NCBI RefSeq assembly: GCF_000373565.1
Contig: NZ_KB891831.1
Location: 1,330 to 65,329 of the forward strand
Length of the DNA stretch: 64,000 nt
From: Streptomyces sp. HmicA12
GTDB lineage: Bacteria; Actinomycetota; Actinomycetes; Streptomycetales; Streptomycetaceae
Reading direction: 5' to 3'
Made by a program: the position numbers and the translations under genes. Below the pieces are notes generated by a model. The model saw only the letters and a list, made by a program, of their open reading frames with translations, had not been told where the DNA came from and made no database searches. The stretch's first letter is position 1. Every line of letters starts with the position of its first letter. Of the stretch, positions 1-8,795 are shown one piece after another.

Positions 1-248
1 CCATCGCCGTACGGCTTGTTGGCCTCCAGCCCGAAATCCGTCGAGCGGTGCCGCGCGAACTCGTCCAGCTCCACGAACGAGTCCTCGTCCATCAGCAGAT
101 CGATCCGCTCACGCGCCGTCAACTTGCCCTTCGCATGCTGCTTCTCGACCGCACGCGCCGAACCCGCATGCGTCGCCTCACCGATCCTGCGCCGCAGATC
201 CTCGATCTTCCCAGCGGTCGTGTGAATGTCCGTGTCGATGTCGCTCAC
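1..248 (-). CDS. Acyl-CoA carboxylase beta (carboxyltransferase) subunit, N-terminal part only
   Basis: Only the first ~82 residues are present; the gene runs off the left edge. The visible stretch includes [18 protein letters not shown] followed by an [13 protein letters not shown]-type sequence, the characteristic N-terminus of propionyl/acetyl-CoA carboxylase beta chains (AccD/PccB type). In this family the subunit transfers carboxyl groups from biotin to acetyl- or propionyl-CoA, giving malonyl- or methylmalonyl-CoA in the cytoplasm. The GTG start at 248 overlaps the stop codon of bioY (GTGA), so the two are probably translationally coupled. A biotin importer directly ahead of a biotin-dependent enzyme is a sensible pairing. 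The family call is secure; the acyl-CoA preference cannot be read from this fragment. Confidence 0.9.
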   Translation of the reverse strand, partial: MSDIDTDIHTTAGKIEDLRRRIGEATHAGSARAVEKQHAKGKLTARERIDLLMDEDSFVELDEFARHRSTDFGLEANKPYGD

Positions 249-859
249 CGGTTGTCCGCCGTTCCGTCGATACGTCCCACCAGGCGCCAGGCGGCCGGAA
301 GCAGCCCTGCCGCGAGCACCGCCTTGAGCGCGTCGCCGACCAGGAACGGCACCACGCCCGCCGCGATCGCCGCTCCGGCCGACATGCCCGTACTGATCGC
401 CAGCCAACTCGCGCCCGCGAGGTAGACGGCCGCGGTGGCGAGTGCGTACATCGGCAGCGCCCGCCACGGGGAGCGGTCGGCGCCGAGGCGCGCGCCCTGC
501 CCCACGATCGCTGCGGCGAGCAGGAAGCCCACCAGGTAACCGCCGGTCGCGCCGAACACGACGTGCGCGCCGCCCGCGCCCTGCGCGAAGACCGGCAGCC
601 CGGCGATGCCCAGCGCAAGCAGCAGCGCCTGGGAGGCGAGTGCGCGGGCCGGGCCGAGCGCGGCGGCCGTGAGCAGTACCGCGAAGGACTGCCCGGTCAC
701 GGGTACCGGGGAGCCCGGGACCGGGACGGCGATCTGTGCCGCGACGGCCGTGAGGCCCGTGCCGAGCACCACCAGGAGCGCCGTGCGGGCCGCCGATGCC
801 GTGAGCAGCGCGTCCGCCAGCACCGGATGCCTGCGCGGCGGGGCGTAGGTGAGGGTCAT
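245..859 (-). CDS. bioY: Biotin transporter substrate-binding component BioY
   Basis: A 204-residue hydrophobic protein with about six membrane segments. It carries the BioY signature [10 protein letters not shown] near the middle and a typical [13 protein letters not shown] stretch in the N-terminal third. BioY is the S-component of ECF-type biotin importers in the cytoplasmic membrane and can work with a shared EcfAT module, which is not in this window. The stop codon overlaps the GTG start of the downstream carboxylase gene, so biotin uptake and biotin-dependent carboxylation are coupled. The ATG at 859 sits 29 bp after the mutase stop, so all three genes may form one leftward transcript. 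Confidence 0.95.
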   Translation of the reverse strand: MTLTYAPPRRHPVLADALLTASAARTALLVVLGTGLTAVAAQIAVPVPGSPVPVTGQSFAVLLTAAALGPARALASQALLLALGIAGLPVFAQGAGGAHVVFGATGGYLVGFLLAAAIVGQGARLGADRSPWRALPMYALATAAVYLAGASWLAISTGMSAGAAIAAGVVPFLVGDALKAVLAAGLLPAAWRLVGRIDGTADNR

Positions 860-888
860 GAGGTGTACTCCAGCCTTTCTTGAGACGG

Positions 889-2475
889 TCAGAATGTGTC
901 GACGGGGACGTGCGTGCCCCACACGTCGCGCAGCGCGTGGGCGACCTCGCCGCCCGTCGCGCGCAGCCGCAGCGCTTCGCGCATCGGGAACAGCACGTTG
1001 TCCGTACCACGGGCCGCGGCGCGCAGGGCGTCGAGCGCCCGCTCGACCGCGTCGCTGTCGCGCTCCTTGCGCAGGACCGCGAGCCGCTCGCACTGGTCGG
1101 CCTCGATCCGCGGGTCGACGCGGAGGGGTTCGTAGGGCTCCTCCTCGTCGAGGGCGTACTTGTTGACGCCGACGACGGTCCGTTCCTGGTTGTCGATCTC
1201 CAACGCGACGCTGTAGGCGGAGCGTTCGATCTCGGACTTCTGGAAGCCCTGCTCGATCGCGGCGACGGCGCCGCCGCGGTCCTCGACGGCCTGGATCAGC
1301 TCCATGGCCGCCGCCTCGATGTCGTCGGTCATCGACTCGACGACGTAGGACCCGGCGAACGGGTCGACGGTGCACGTCACGTCGGTCTCGTACGCGATGA
1401 CCTGCTGGGTGCGCAGGGCGAGCCGCGCCGCCTTCTGCGTGGGCAGCGCGATGGCCTCGTCGTAGGAGTTGGTGTGCAGGGACTGCGTACCGCCGAGCAC
1501 CGCGCCGAGGCCCTGGAGTGCGACCCGGACGAGGTTCACCTCGGGCTGCTGCGCGGTCAGTTGTACGCCCGCCGTCTGGGTGTGGAAACGCAGCATCTGC
1601 GACTTGGGGTTCTTCGCCCCGAACTCGTCGCGCATGATGCGCGCCCAAATACGGCGCGCTGCACGGAACTTGGCGACCTCTTCGAGGAGTGTCGTGCGTG
1701 CGACGAAGAAGAACGACAGGCGTGGCGCGAAGTCGTCGACGTCCAGGCCGGCGGCGATCGCCGCCCGCACGTACTCCTTGGCGTTGGCCAGGGTGAAGGC
1801 GATCTCCTGCACGGGCGTGGCCCCGGCCTCCGCCATGTGGTAGCCGGAGATCGAGATGGTGTTCCACCGCGGGAGCTCGCGGTGGCAGTAGGCGAAGATG
1901 TCGCTGATCAGGCGCAGCGACTGCTTCGGCGGGAAGATGTACGTGCCGCGGGCGATGTACTCCTTCAGCACGTCGTTCTGGATCGTGCCGGTCAACTGGG
2001 CGCCGGACACGCCCTGTTCGGCCGCGACGAGCTGGTACATCAGGAGCAGCGTCGAGGCGGGCGCGTTGATGGTCATCGACGTCGAGACCTTGTCCAGCGG
2101 CAGCCCCTGGAACAGGGTGCGCATGTCGTCGAGCGAGTCGATCGCGACACCGACCTTGCCGACCTCGCCCTGCGCCACCGCCTCGTCGGAGTCGTACCCC
2201 ATCTGCGTCGGCAGGTCGAACGCCACACTCAGGCCGCCGGTGCCCGCGTCGACCAGCTCGTGGTAGCGCTCGTTGGACTCCTTGGCCGTGCCGAACCCGG
2301 CGTACTGGCGCATCGTCCAGGGCCGCCCCGTGTACATCGTCGGGTAGACGCCACGGGTGTACGGATACCGGCCGGGCGCGCCGAGGCGGGCGTCGGCGTC
2401 GAAGTCCGCCAGGTCCGAGCCGTCGTACAGCGGCTTGATGGGCAGGCCGGACTCACTGCGCGCAACGGATTCCAC
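889..2475 (-). CDS. Methylmalonyl-CoA mutase family protein, large (substrate-binding) subunit without a B12 domain
   Basis: 528 residues. The N-terminal part has the mutase landmarks [20 protein letters not shown] and [11 protein letters not shown], then [20 protein letters not shown], and later [18 protein letters not shown] and [14 protein letters not shown]. These belong to the TIM-barrel acyl-CoA-binding half of adenosylcobalamin mutases (methylmalonyl-, isobutyryl- or ethylmalonyl-CoA mutases). The protein ends at [11 protein letters not shown] with no DxHxxG cobalamin domain, so a separate small subunit must be supplied from elsewhere, as with IcmA/IcmB-type enzymes. A GTG at 2475 was chosen because a GGGAG ribosome site lies about 8 nt upstream. 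It is divergent from a TetR regulator and probably co-transcribed with bioY and the carboxylase. The exact substrate is uncertain. Confidence 0.88.
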   Translation of the reverse strand: MESVARSESGLPIKPLYDGSDLADFDADARLGAPGRYPYTRGVYPTMYTGRPWTMRQYAGFGTAKESNERYHELVDAGTGGLSVAFDLPTQMGYDSDEAVAQGEVGKVGVAIDSLDDMRTLFQGLPLDKVSTSMTINAPASTLLLMYQLVAAEQGVSGAQLTGTIQNDVLKEYIARGTYIFPPKQSLRLISDIFAYCHRELPRWNTISISGYHMAEAGATPVQEIAFTLANAKEYVRAAIAAGLDVDDFAPRLSFFFVARTTLLEEVAKFRAARRIWARIMRDEFGAKNPKSQMLRFHTQTAGVQLTAQQPEVNLVRVALQGLGAVLGGTQSLHTNSYDEAIALPTQKAARLALRTQQVIAYETDVTCTVDPFAGSYVVESMTDDIEAAAMELIQAVEDRGGAVAAIEQGFQKSEIERSAYSVALEIDNQERTVVGVNKYALDEEEPYEPLRVDPRIEADQCERLAVLRKERDSDAVERALDALRAAARGTDNVLFPMREALRLRATGGEVAHALRDVWGTHVPVDTF

Positions 2476-2489
2476 GGCGAATCTCCCTC

Positions 2490-2523
2490 GGTACTCGATA
2501 TCGCCTTGACGGTACTCAGTACC
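2490..2523. promoter_or_regulatory. Candidate TetR operator between mutase and tetR
   Basis: The divergent intergenic region holds a perfect inverted repeat GGTACT-C-AGTACC (2511-2523). A second GGTACTC lies at 2490-2496, exactly 21 bp away, or two helical turns. TetR repressors usually bind such sites and control both themselves and the divergent gene; the assignment here is inferred from position. Confidence 0.55.
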
Positions 2524-2577
2524 ATTCCCCTGGGGCAAGTGGCCCTCACATGCCGAGACGAGGAAAGATGGGCGATC

Positions 2578-3261
2578 ATGAGCAAGCCAGCCGCGCGGAC
2601 CCGCCTCGCCGACGCCGCGTTCGCCCTCTTCGACGAGCGTGGATACGAGCAGACCACCGTCGACGACATCGCCGAACGGGCCGGGGTCGGACGTACGACG
2701 TTCTTCCGGCACTACCGGTCCAAGGAAGAAGTGATCTTCCCGGACCACGACCGGCTCCTCGACCTGATCAGGGACCGGCTGAACACGTCGAGCAGCGGCA
2801 CCGCGCTGGTCGCCGTCTCCGACGCGGTCCGCCTCGTACTGCTGCACTACCTGGAGGAGGGCGACCTCGCCCGTCGCCGTTACCGCCTCACCAGCAAGGT
2901 CTCCGCTCTGCGCGACCGGGAGATCGCGAGTGTGGCCCGCTACCAGCGGCTGTTCCGCGAGTTCATCGCCGACTGGATGGGCGACCCGACCGAATCGGCC
3001 TCGCTCCGGGCCGAGCTGATGGCCGCGAACGTGGTCGCCGCCCACAACCACGTACTGCGCCGCTGGCTGCGCGGCGAGTCCGCCGACCCGGTCGCGGAGA
3101 TCGACGAGGCGATGCGGCAGGTGCTGGACCTCTTCCCCGCCCGGTCACCGGAGGCCGGGCCCCTCGGCGACGGCACCACCGTCGTCGCCTTCCGGACCGG
3201 CCAGGACCTCGAAGCCCTCCTCCCTCACCTGCGGCGCTTGGTCGAGGACGGGACGCGATGA
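2578..3261 (+). CDS. TetR family transcriptional regulator
   Basis: 227 residues. The N-terminal helix-turn-helix is clear: [27 protein letters not shown] at about residues 23-49, the usual TetR DNA-binding helix pair. The C-terminal part is a helical ligand pocket without a recognisable subfamily. The ATG at 2578 was chosen over the out-of-frame ATG at 2568; an AGGAAAG ribosome site precedes it. It is transcribed away from the mutase-bioY-carboxylase genes, so it probably regulates them and itself through the palindrome at 2511-2523. The ligand may be an acyl-CoA, which is inferred from neighbours only. Confidence 0.9.
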   Translation: MSKPAARTRLADAAFALFDERGYEQTTVDDIAERAGVGRTTFFRHYRSKEEVIFPDHDRLLDLIRDRLNTSSSGTALVAVSDAVRLVLLHYLEEGDLARRRYRLTSKVSALRDREIASVARYQRLFREFIADWMGDPTESASLRAELMAANVVAAHNHVLRRWLRGESADPVAEIDEAMRQVLDLFPARSPEAGPLGDGTTVVAFRTGQDLEALLPHLRRLVEDGTR

Positions 3262-3270
3262 CGTCCGCGC

Positions 3271-3834
3271 TCATTCCGGTCCGGCGCCGAGAGCCTTGGA
3301 CGGCACACTCCGGGTGACCGTGACGGGGCCGCCGGCCTGCGCGGCGCGGCGCGCCGCCGCTTCCCGTGCCGCTTCCCGCGGGTGGCGCCGGCGCCAGTAG
3401 GGGTTGTCGTGCGGCAGCCTGCTGGACACGCGCCCGTACATGCCGAACGTGAGGATGACCAGCCCCATCACGAAGCTGAAGAGGACGTTGGTCATGCCGA
3501 AGTCGAGCACGTTCGCGCCCTTGTCCAGGATGAACAGGTGGACGAAACCGCTGATCAGGAACAGGGCACCCACGGCCATGTTCAGCGTCGAGGCGATGTT
3601 TCCGCCGATGAATCCCCCGGCGACGAGGGCGAGGCCGACGACGACGGAGATGAGGCTCAGCACGCCGTTCGTGCTCAGACCCGCGATCCGGCTGCCGTCG
3701 GTGTTGAAGGGACTCAGCTGGTCGGCGAAACCGAGCAGTCCGAAGACCAGCAGCACGACGCCGCAGAACGCGGCGCCCCAGCGGTACACCTGCGCCAGCT
3801 TGTGGTCGACAGGAAGTTCGTCTTTGAGCTCCAT
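3271..3834 (-). CDS. DUF4383 domain membrane protein
   Basis: 187 residues with four predicted membrane helices (roughly residues 20-40, 58-80, 85-105 and 112-133). A charged Arg/Ala-rich C-terminal tail probably faces the cytoplasm. The order of helices and the FGLLGF and VNxxHLxLG-like region (SGFVHLFILDKG) match the actinobacterial DUF4383 family, which has no assigned function. It converges with tetR with only 9 bp between stops. The ATG at 3834 follows a weak ribosome site. Confidence 0.75.
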   Translation of the reverse strand: MELKDELPVDHKLAQVYRWGAAFCGVVLLVFGLLGFADQLSPFNTDGSRIAGLSTNGVLSLISVVVGLALVAGGFIGGNIASTLNMAVGALFLISGFVHLFILDKGANVLDFGMTNVLFSFVMGLVILTFGMYGRVSSRLPHDNPYWRRRHPREAAREAAARRAAQAGGPVTVTRSVPSKALGAGPE

Positions 3835-3960
3835 GACCTGGGCACCTCTCTGATCGCATGCCGCTCGTTGTGCCCCCTGCCCCCCTGTTCCACTCGACAG
3901 TTCCTTTCGGATGCACTTGTCGCGAAATGTTCTTTTTTTGGCTAGCGGGACCGTACGGAT

Positions 3961-5136
3961 TCAGAACGCGTACCGGATCGTCAGCCAGGGAGCGTGCGTC
4001 GACAGCAGTTCCCGCAGCCTGGCGATCGCCTGCTGCTTGATCTCCCGGGAGTAGCGGACGTTGACGGCACCGTTCTGCGAGCGTTTCGTCTCCTGCGCCG
4101 CGGGCTGCCACAGCACGTCCTCGGCGCGCGGGTGCCAGCCCAGATTGACCTCGTGCAGTCCTTGGTTGTGCGTCAGCATGATCACTTCGGCCGCCGCCTG
4201 CTGTTTCACCCGGTCCGGCAGTACGTCGTCCAGGTGCGTCAGCAGCTCGGCCCAGTCCCGCTGCCAGCCGGGGCGCAGGACGACCGGTGAGAGGTTGAAG
4301 TGCACCTCGTAGCCCGCGTCGACGAAGTCGGCGGCCGCCGCGATACGCCGGGCGACGGGGCTCGTGCGGATGTCCAGCAGCCTCGAATCCTCCCGCGGCA
4401 TCACCGAGAAGCGGATCCGGGTACGGCCTCGCGGGTCGAGCCCCAGCAGGTCGGGGTTGACGAACTTCGTCGCGAACGAGGCCTTGGCGGTGGGCAGTTC
4501 ACGGAACGCGGCGACGAGGTCGGCGGTGTTGTCGCACACGAGGGCGTCGACGGAGCAGTCGCCGTTCTCCCCGATGTCGTAGACCCAGGACCGCGGATCG
4601 CACTGGTTGGGTTCGCGTTTGGGGCCCTGGGCCCGCACGTGGCGGTGGATGTGGGCGACGATGGCCTCGATGTTGGTGAAGAGCGTGATCGGGTTCGCGT
4701 ACCCCTTGCGCCGTGGGACGTAGCAGTACGCACAGGCCATCGCGCAGCCGTTGGAGGGGCCGGGCGCGATCCAGTCCGCCGACCTGCCGTTGGGCCGTGT
4801 CTCCAGCGTGCGTTTCGTGCCCAGCACCAGCGTCTGCGTCTTGACGCGCGTCCAGCGGGCGACGTTGCCGTCGTTGCCGTGCAGGGACGGGATCCGCCAG
4901 TGGCTGGGCACCTCGGTCACAGGGACGTCGGGCAGCCGGGCCATGATCTGCCGGCCGCGCGGGGAGGCGAGGGCGGCGGGTTCGGCGTAGACCTCGCGTA
5001 CGTCGAGCATGCGCCGCGCCTCGGCACTGTGACGGAATCCGGTGTCCGCCGGGGCGGCCGGAGCCGGGTCCTGCCAGTCGAACAGGGCCTGCTGCTCCGG
5101 CGCGTTCGCGGACGGATCGGCCGGTGACCGGGGCAC
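3961..5136 (-). CDS. Spore photoproduct lyase-like radical SAM enzyme
   Basis: 391 residues. A radical-SAM cluster motif CX3CX2C (CAMACAYCY, Cys131/135/138) sits in the first third, followed by family-typical VYDIGENGDCSVDALV. Cys194 in GDCS lies where Bacillus SplB has its hydrogen-donor Cys141, judged by eye. The C-terminal third (SLHVNLG-type region and RYSREIKQQ) is as in actinobacterial SPL-like proteins. SplB reverses the 5-thyminyl-dihydrothymine lesion using S-adenosylmethionine. The GTG at 5136 has a strong GGAAGGA site upstream. The gene follows a photolyase and a LitS-like sigma gene on the same strand, which supports a DNA photodamage role. Lesion specificity in a non-endospore former is inferred, not shown. 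Confidence 0.85.
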   Translation of the reverse strand: MPRSPADPSANAPEQQALFDWQDPAPAAPADTGFRHSAEARRMLDVREVYAEPAALASPRGRQIMARLPDVPVTEVPSHWRIPSLHGNDGNVARWTRVKTQTLVLGTKRTLETRPNGRSADWIAPGPSNGCAMACAYCYVPRRKGYANPITLFTNIEAIVAHIHRHVRAQGPKREPNQCDPRSWVYDIGENGDCSVDALVCDNTADLVAAFRELPTAKASFATKFVNPDLLGLDPRGRTRIRFSVMPREDSRLLDIRTSPVARRIAAAADFVDAGYEVHFNLSPVVLRPGWQRDWAELLTHLDDVLPDRVKQQAAAEVIMLTHNQGLHEVNLGWHPRAEDVLWQPAAQETKRSQNGAVNVRYSREIKQQAIARLRELLSTHAPWLTIRYAF

Positions 5137-5213
5137 GCTTCCTTCCTTTCCGCGCCGCCGTCACCAGCAGGTGACGCGCGCACGATGTCGCTCTTCGCCT
5201 CACCCCAGCACCG

Positions 5214-6725
5214 TCATTGCGACCGGTCGCGCTCCTGCTCGAGGAGTGCTTCCAGGTCGGAGAGGCGGTCGAGGCCCCGTACCGCCTGGCTCATCCGCGC
5301 GTTGCGCGAGAAGCGATCACGATGGCGGTGCAGGAGGTTCCAGTATCCGGCGGTGAACGGGCAGGCCTCCGGACCGACCCGTACGGACGGCTTGAAACGG
5401 CAGTCCCGGCACAGGTCGCTCATGCGGTCGATGTAGGCGCCGCCTGACGTGTACGGCTTCGTGGTCATGCGCCCGCCGTCCGCGTACTGCGACATCCCCA
5501 CCACATTGGGTACCATGACCCAGTCGTACCCGTCGACGAAGCTGCGGTGGAACCAGTCCGTGACGGCGCCCGGCTCCCAGCCCCGTTGCAGCGCATGACT
5601 GCCCAGGACCATCAGGCGCGGAATGTGATGCGTCCAGCCCGTCTCCCTGACCTGTTCCAGCACATGGGCGAGGCAGCGGGCCTCGGTGCCGTCCGGGTCG
5701 AGTTCCGTGAACCAGTCCGGCAGCGGGGCCCGGTGGCCCAGCGCGTTGCCCGCCCGGTACTCCTCGCCGAAGTACCAGTACACGTGCCAGACGAACTCGC
5801 GCCATCCGGCGACCTGGCGAACGAACCCCTCGACGCTGTTGAGGGGCGCGTCACCGGAGCGCCACCGGGCCTGCGCCCGCTCGACGCACTCCGCGGGGTC
5901 CAGCAGGCCCAGGTTGAGCGAGGAGGACAGCAGGCTGTGGCTCATCGTGGGGTCCCCGGCGAGCATGGCGTCCTCGTGCGCGCCGAAGGTGGGGAGCCGG
6001 TGATCGATGAAGCGGCGGAGCGCCGCCAGTGCCTCGCGGCGGGTGGCGGGGAAGCGACGCGGCCCGTCCTCGCCGATGAACTCGACGTCGCCGTCGCGGG
6101 CCCAGCGGTCGAGATCGGCGCGCACTTCGTCGTCGATCTCACTCTCCCGAGGGTGATAGGGCGCCGGGACGCCCAGCTCGGTGGCGCCGCGGGGCGGGGG
6201 CTCGCGGTTGTCGTGGTCCAGATTCCAGCGGCCGCCCGCCGGATGGTCGCCCTCCATGAGCAGGTCGTGCGTCTCCCGCACCCAACGGTAGAAGTCCTCC
6301 TGCCGAAGGCGCTTGCCCGTCCGGTCGTCCGCCCAGCGCTCGAAGGCGTCGTGGGTCACGAGGAAGCCGCGCGCCGGAAGCACCCGCACGGACGGCAGGG
6401 TCCGTACGAAGTCGAGGGCGGCGCGGGAGGTGGGGTGGTGCACCGTGACGGCGCGATCGCCCACGGCCTGCCGCAGCCCCTCGCGGTAGGTGTCGGCCCG
6501 CACGTACCGGACGCGGTCGCCGAGTTCCGCCGCACGGTGCCGCATGGCCGAGAGGATCAGGTGGGCCTTGGCGCGATGGAACCTGCGGCGCCTGAACACG
6601 GCACGGGACTCGATCATCAGCAGCGGGGCGTCGCGCGACGGTCCGCCGCCCGCGGGGTCGGTGAAGTGAGGACCGAGCTGGTCGCCGAACAGCCAGTGAA
6701 CCGCGGCAGCTTGCTGTGCTGTCAT
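5214..6725 (-). CDS. Cryptochrome/photolyase family protein, iron-sulfur (FeS-BCP, PhrB) type
   Basis: 503 residues. It starts with VHWLFGDQLGPHF, the N-terminal Rossmann-like domain of deoxyribodipyrimidine photolyase-related proteins. It continues with the FAD-binding helical domain (THHIPRLMVLGSHAL and PNVVGMSQYADGG). Four cysteines fit C-x87-C-x2-C-x12-C, the [4Fe-4S] ligand spacing of bacterial PhrB-type (6-4) photolyases; the last three are in LCRDCRF...EACPF. It would use blue or UV-A light to repair UV photoproducts. The ATG at 6725 lies 100 bp after the litS-like sigma gene on the same strand, suggesting co-transcription and light control. Confidence 0.92.
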   Translation of the reverse strand: MTAQQAAAVHWLFGDQLGPHFTDPAGGGPSRDAPLLMIESRAVFRRRRFHRAKAHLILSAMRHRAAELGDRVRYVRADTYREGLRQAVGDRAVTVHHPTSRAALDFVRTLPSVRVLPARGFLVTHDAFERWADDRTGKRLRQEDFYRWVRETHDLLMEGDHPAGGRWNLDHDNREPPPRGATELGVPAPYHPRESEIDDEVRADLDRWARDGDVEFIGEDGPRRFPATRREALAALRRFIDHRLPTFGAHEDAMLAGDPTMSHSLLSSSLNLGLLDPAECVERAQARWRSGDAPLNSVEGFVRQVAGWREFVWHVYWYFGEEYRAGNALGHRAPLPDWFTELDPDGTEARCLAHVLEQVRETGWTHHIPRLMVLGSHALQRGWEPGAVTDWFHRSFVDGYDWVMVPNVVGMSQYADGGRMTTKPYTSGGAYIDRMSDLCRDCRFKPSVRVGPEACPFTAGYWNLLHRHRDRFSRNARMSQAVRGLDRLSDLEALLEQERDRSQ

Positions 6726-6825
6726 GTCATGCGCTCCGGGCCGCTGGTGAGTGCCTTGGCCTCCGCGTCGACGGCCGTGCCGCCGAACGAACGCTCCTGC
6801 GAGGTGCCCGGACCTCTCCTCTCTC

Positions 6826-7437
6826 TCATCGGGAGAAGTCGCTGCGCAGAAGCTGCTCACGCAGGCGGTTCATGCCGCGGCGGACATGGCTCTTCACCGT
6901 GCCCAAGGGCCATCCTGTCCGCTCGGCGATCTGGGGCTGGGTCAGGTCGTCGTACAGGGCGAGCTCCAGCACCCGTCGCTGCGGTGCGGGCAGGCGGGTC
7001 AGCTCGTGCTGGACGACGACCCGGTCCAGGACGTGGTTCGCCATGTCCCGGCTCACCACGCCCGTGACGCTCAGCGCGGCGCCGGACGCCGCCACCAACT
7101 CGGCGCGCCGGGTCCGTCCGCTCAGCGCGTCGGCCACTTTCCGGCGGGTGATCCCCACCAGCCATCCGGCGAGCGTCCCGCGTACGGGGTCGAAGCCGTT
7201 GCGACCACGCCAGGCGGCGAGGAAGACCTGCTGGCTGACGTCCTCCGCCTCGCGGGCGTCACCGAGGGAGCGGTAGGCCAGCGTGTGCACGAGCGCGCTC
7301 CAACGCCGGTAGGCGGCCTCGAGGGCCGCTTCCTGTCCGTCGCGCAGGCCGGCGGCCAGCTGCTCATCGGCGAGGGACTCCTCGACCGGAGCCCAGGGAG
7401 TGCGCGCTGAAGCATCGGGGGCGGGTTGAGCAGTCAT
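6826..7437 (-). CDS. litS: ECF sigma factor, LitS-like
   Basis: 203 residues. Sigma region 2 appears at about residues 40-105 (YRSLGDAREAEDVSQQVFLAAW). Region 4 is at about 140-195 (LPAPQRRVLELALYDDLTQPQIAERTGWPLGTVKSHVRRGMNRLRE). Known biology: in Streptomyces coelicolor LitS is an ECF sigma factor encoded divergently from the B12 photoreceptor LitR and drives light-induced genes. Here the gene is divergent from a LitR-type gene and is followed by a photolyase and an SPL homologue, so the same circuit is likely. The ATG at 7437 has GGGGAAG upstream. The name rests on context more than on sequence. Confidence 0.75.
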   Translation of the reverse strand: MTAQPAPDASARTPWAPVEESLADEQLAAGLRDGQEAALEAAYRRWSALVHTLAYRSLGDAREAEDVSQQVFLAAWRGRNGFDPVRGTLAGWLVGITRRKVADALSGRTRRAELVAASGAALSVTGVVSRDMANHVLDRVVVQHELTRLPAPQRRVLELALYDDLTQPQIAERTGWPLGTVKSHVRRGMNRLREQLLRSDFSR

Positions 7438-7509
7438 GGGAGGCTTCCCCTTCGCCGCTGTCTGGTGGCTCCCACCTTCACCAGCCGGACCCCGGCCGTT
7501 CCACTCGCA

Positions 7510-7666
7510 TCGAATCTGCGTTGTTTTCCACGCGGGCGGGAAGGGCGCCCACCATTGCTTCTCTACCGTTCCGCGGATACGGAGGCTGTGGATGCATGCC
7601 GCGCCCGGACCGCCCCCGAGTCCTCGTCCAGGCATGCGCCTTTGTCGTGCGTCGATTCTGCGTCGT
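7510..7666. promoter_or_regulatory. litS/litR intergenic region with a repeated 15-bp motif
   Basis: The 266 bp between the divergent litS and litR genes contain two direct copies of TCGAWTCTGCGTYGT: TCGAATCTGCGTTGT at 7510-7524 and TCGATTCTGCGTCGT at 7652-7666 (13 of 15 identical). One copy lies near each gene, which suits a shared regulator such as LitR or the ECF sigma factor. This is inference from position and repetition. Confidence 0.4.
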
Positions 7667-7703
7667 AAAGTCGGACCATGGACGATCTCTCAGGCGCCTC
7701 GCG

Positions 7704-8708
7704 GTGAACGACCCCGTGGCGAACGATCAGGTGGCGGCCGATCCCGTGGCGCCCGTCGACGGAGCCGGAATCACGACGGGGTCCCTGGCCCGCCGCCTCG
7801 GCGTCTCCCCCACGACGCTGCGCTCCTGGGATCAGCGCTACGGACTCGGCCCGGCCGTTCGTCCCGTCGGCCGGCACCGCCGCTGGTCGGCCGACGACGT
7901 GGCGATGCTCGAGGAGATGTGCCGCCTGACCGCGGCGGGTGCGCCGCCCGGCGAAGCGGCACGGGTGGCAAAGGAACGCGCCCGTGCGGGTCACCCGCAG
8001 CCCGCGGTGGCGGACGCCGCCCTCCCGCTCGCGGCTCCGGGCGGGGCGGCGCTTCCGCTGGGAGTCGTCCGTGCCGAGTGCCGCGGACTCGCCCGCGCCG
8101 CCGTGCGCCTCGACTCCGAAGCGGTGCAGGAACACCTGAACGCCTTCGTGCGCGAGCACGGTGTCGTGGCCGCCTGGGAGGAGGTCATGATGCCGACGCT
8201 GCACGCGGTCGGCCGCAAGTGGGAGACGTCGGGCGACCGCTACGTCGAGGTGGAGCACCTGTTGTCCTGGCACGTGTCGACCACCCTGCGCAACGCCCCT
8301 CTCCTGCTCGGCGGTCGTGCGCGCGTGCACGGGGTGGCGCCGATCCTGCTGGCCTGTGTGCCCGGCGAGCAGCACACGTTGCCCCTGGAAGCGGTGTACG
8401 CGGCCCTTGTGGTGGCCGGTCTGCCCGTGCGCATGCTGGGCGCCGCGGTCCCGGCCGAGGCACTGACGGAGTCCGTCCGCCGCACCGGCCCGTCCGCCGT
8501 GATGCTGTGGTCCCAGTCCCGCTCCTCGGCGAGCACGCCCTTGGCGGCGCATCTGGTCCGCACGGCGTGGGGTCTGAAGGGAGCGCGCCAACGCCCCCTG
8601 GTCCACCTCGCCGGTCCCGGGTGGGGTCCGGCCCCGGTCGAGGGGACGAAACGTCCCGGCGGACTGCGCGAGGCCATGACCGGGCTCGCCGGACCGGCCG
8701 CCCGGTGA
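7704..8708 (+). CDS. litR: MerR-family B12-dependent photoreceptor regulator, LitR/CarH type
   Basis: 334 residues. The N-terminal MerR helix-turn-helix is at about residues 25-75 (GSLARRLGVSPTTLRSWDQRYGLGP and GRHRRWSADDVAMLEEM). The middle carries the cobalamin-cap signature KWETSGDRYVEVEHLLSWH (W-x10-EH). The C-terminal B12-binding fold has PGEQHTLPLEAVYAAL, whose His is the expected lower axial ligand. LitR/CarH proteins bind DNA in the dark and release it when light breaks adenosylcobalamin. The GTG at 7704 gives the expected N-terminus, but its ribosome site is weak, so the start is uncertain. The divergent litS-photolyase-SPL genes are the likely targets. Confidence 0.85.
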   Translation: MNDPVANDQVAADPVAPVDGAGITTGSLARRLGVSPTTLRSWDQRYGLGPAVRPVGRHRRWSADDVAMLEEMCRLTAAGAPPGEAARVAKERARAGHPQPAVADAALPLAAPGGAALPLGVVRAECRGLARAAVRLDSEAVQEHLNAFVREHGVVAAWEEVMMPTLHAVGRKWETSGDRYVEVEHLLSWHVSTTLRNAPLLLGGRARVHGVAPILLACVPGEQHTLPLEAVYAALVVAGLPVRMLGAAVPAEALTESVRRTGPSAVMLWSQSRSSASTPLAAHLVRTAWGLKGARQRPLVHLAGPGWGPAPVEGTKRPGGLREAMTGLAGPAAR

Positions 8709-8795
8709 GCGAAAAATCGGTTCCGCCGTCTGATCGGCCCGGCCTACGCTTCTTCGGCCGATGACATCGCGCATCCGACCCGACGGGGGCTTGAG

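Noticed and set aside
880-3261. Long rightward frame antisense to the mutase
   Set aside because: It mirrors the GC-rich codon structure of the mutase gene; only its last part (from 2578) is a real TetR gene.
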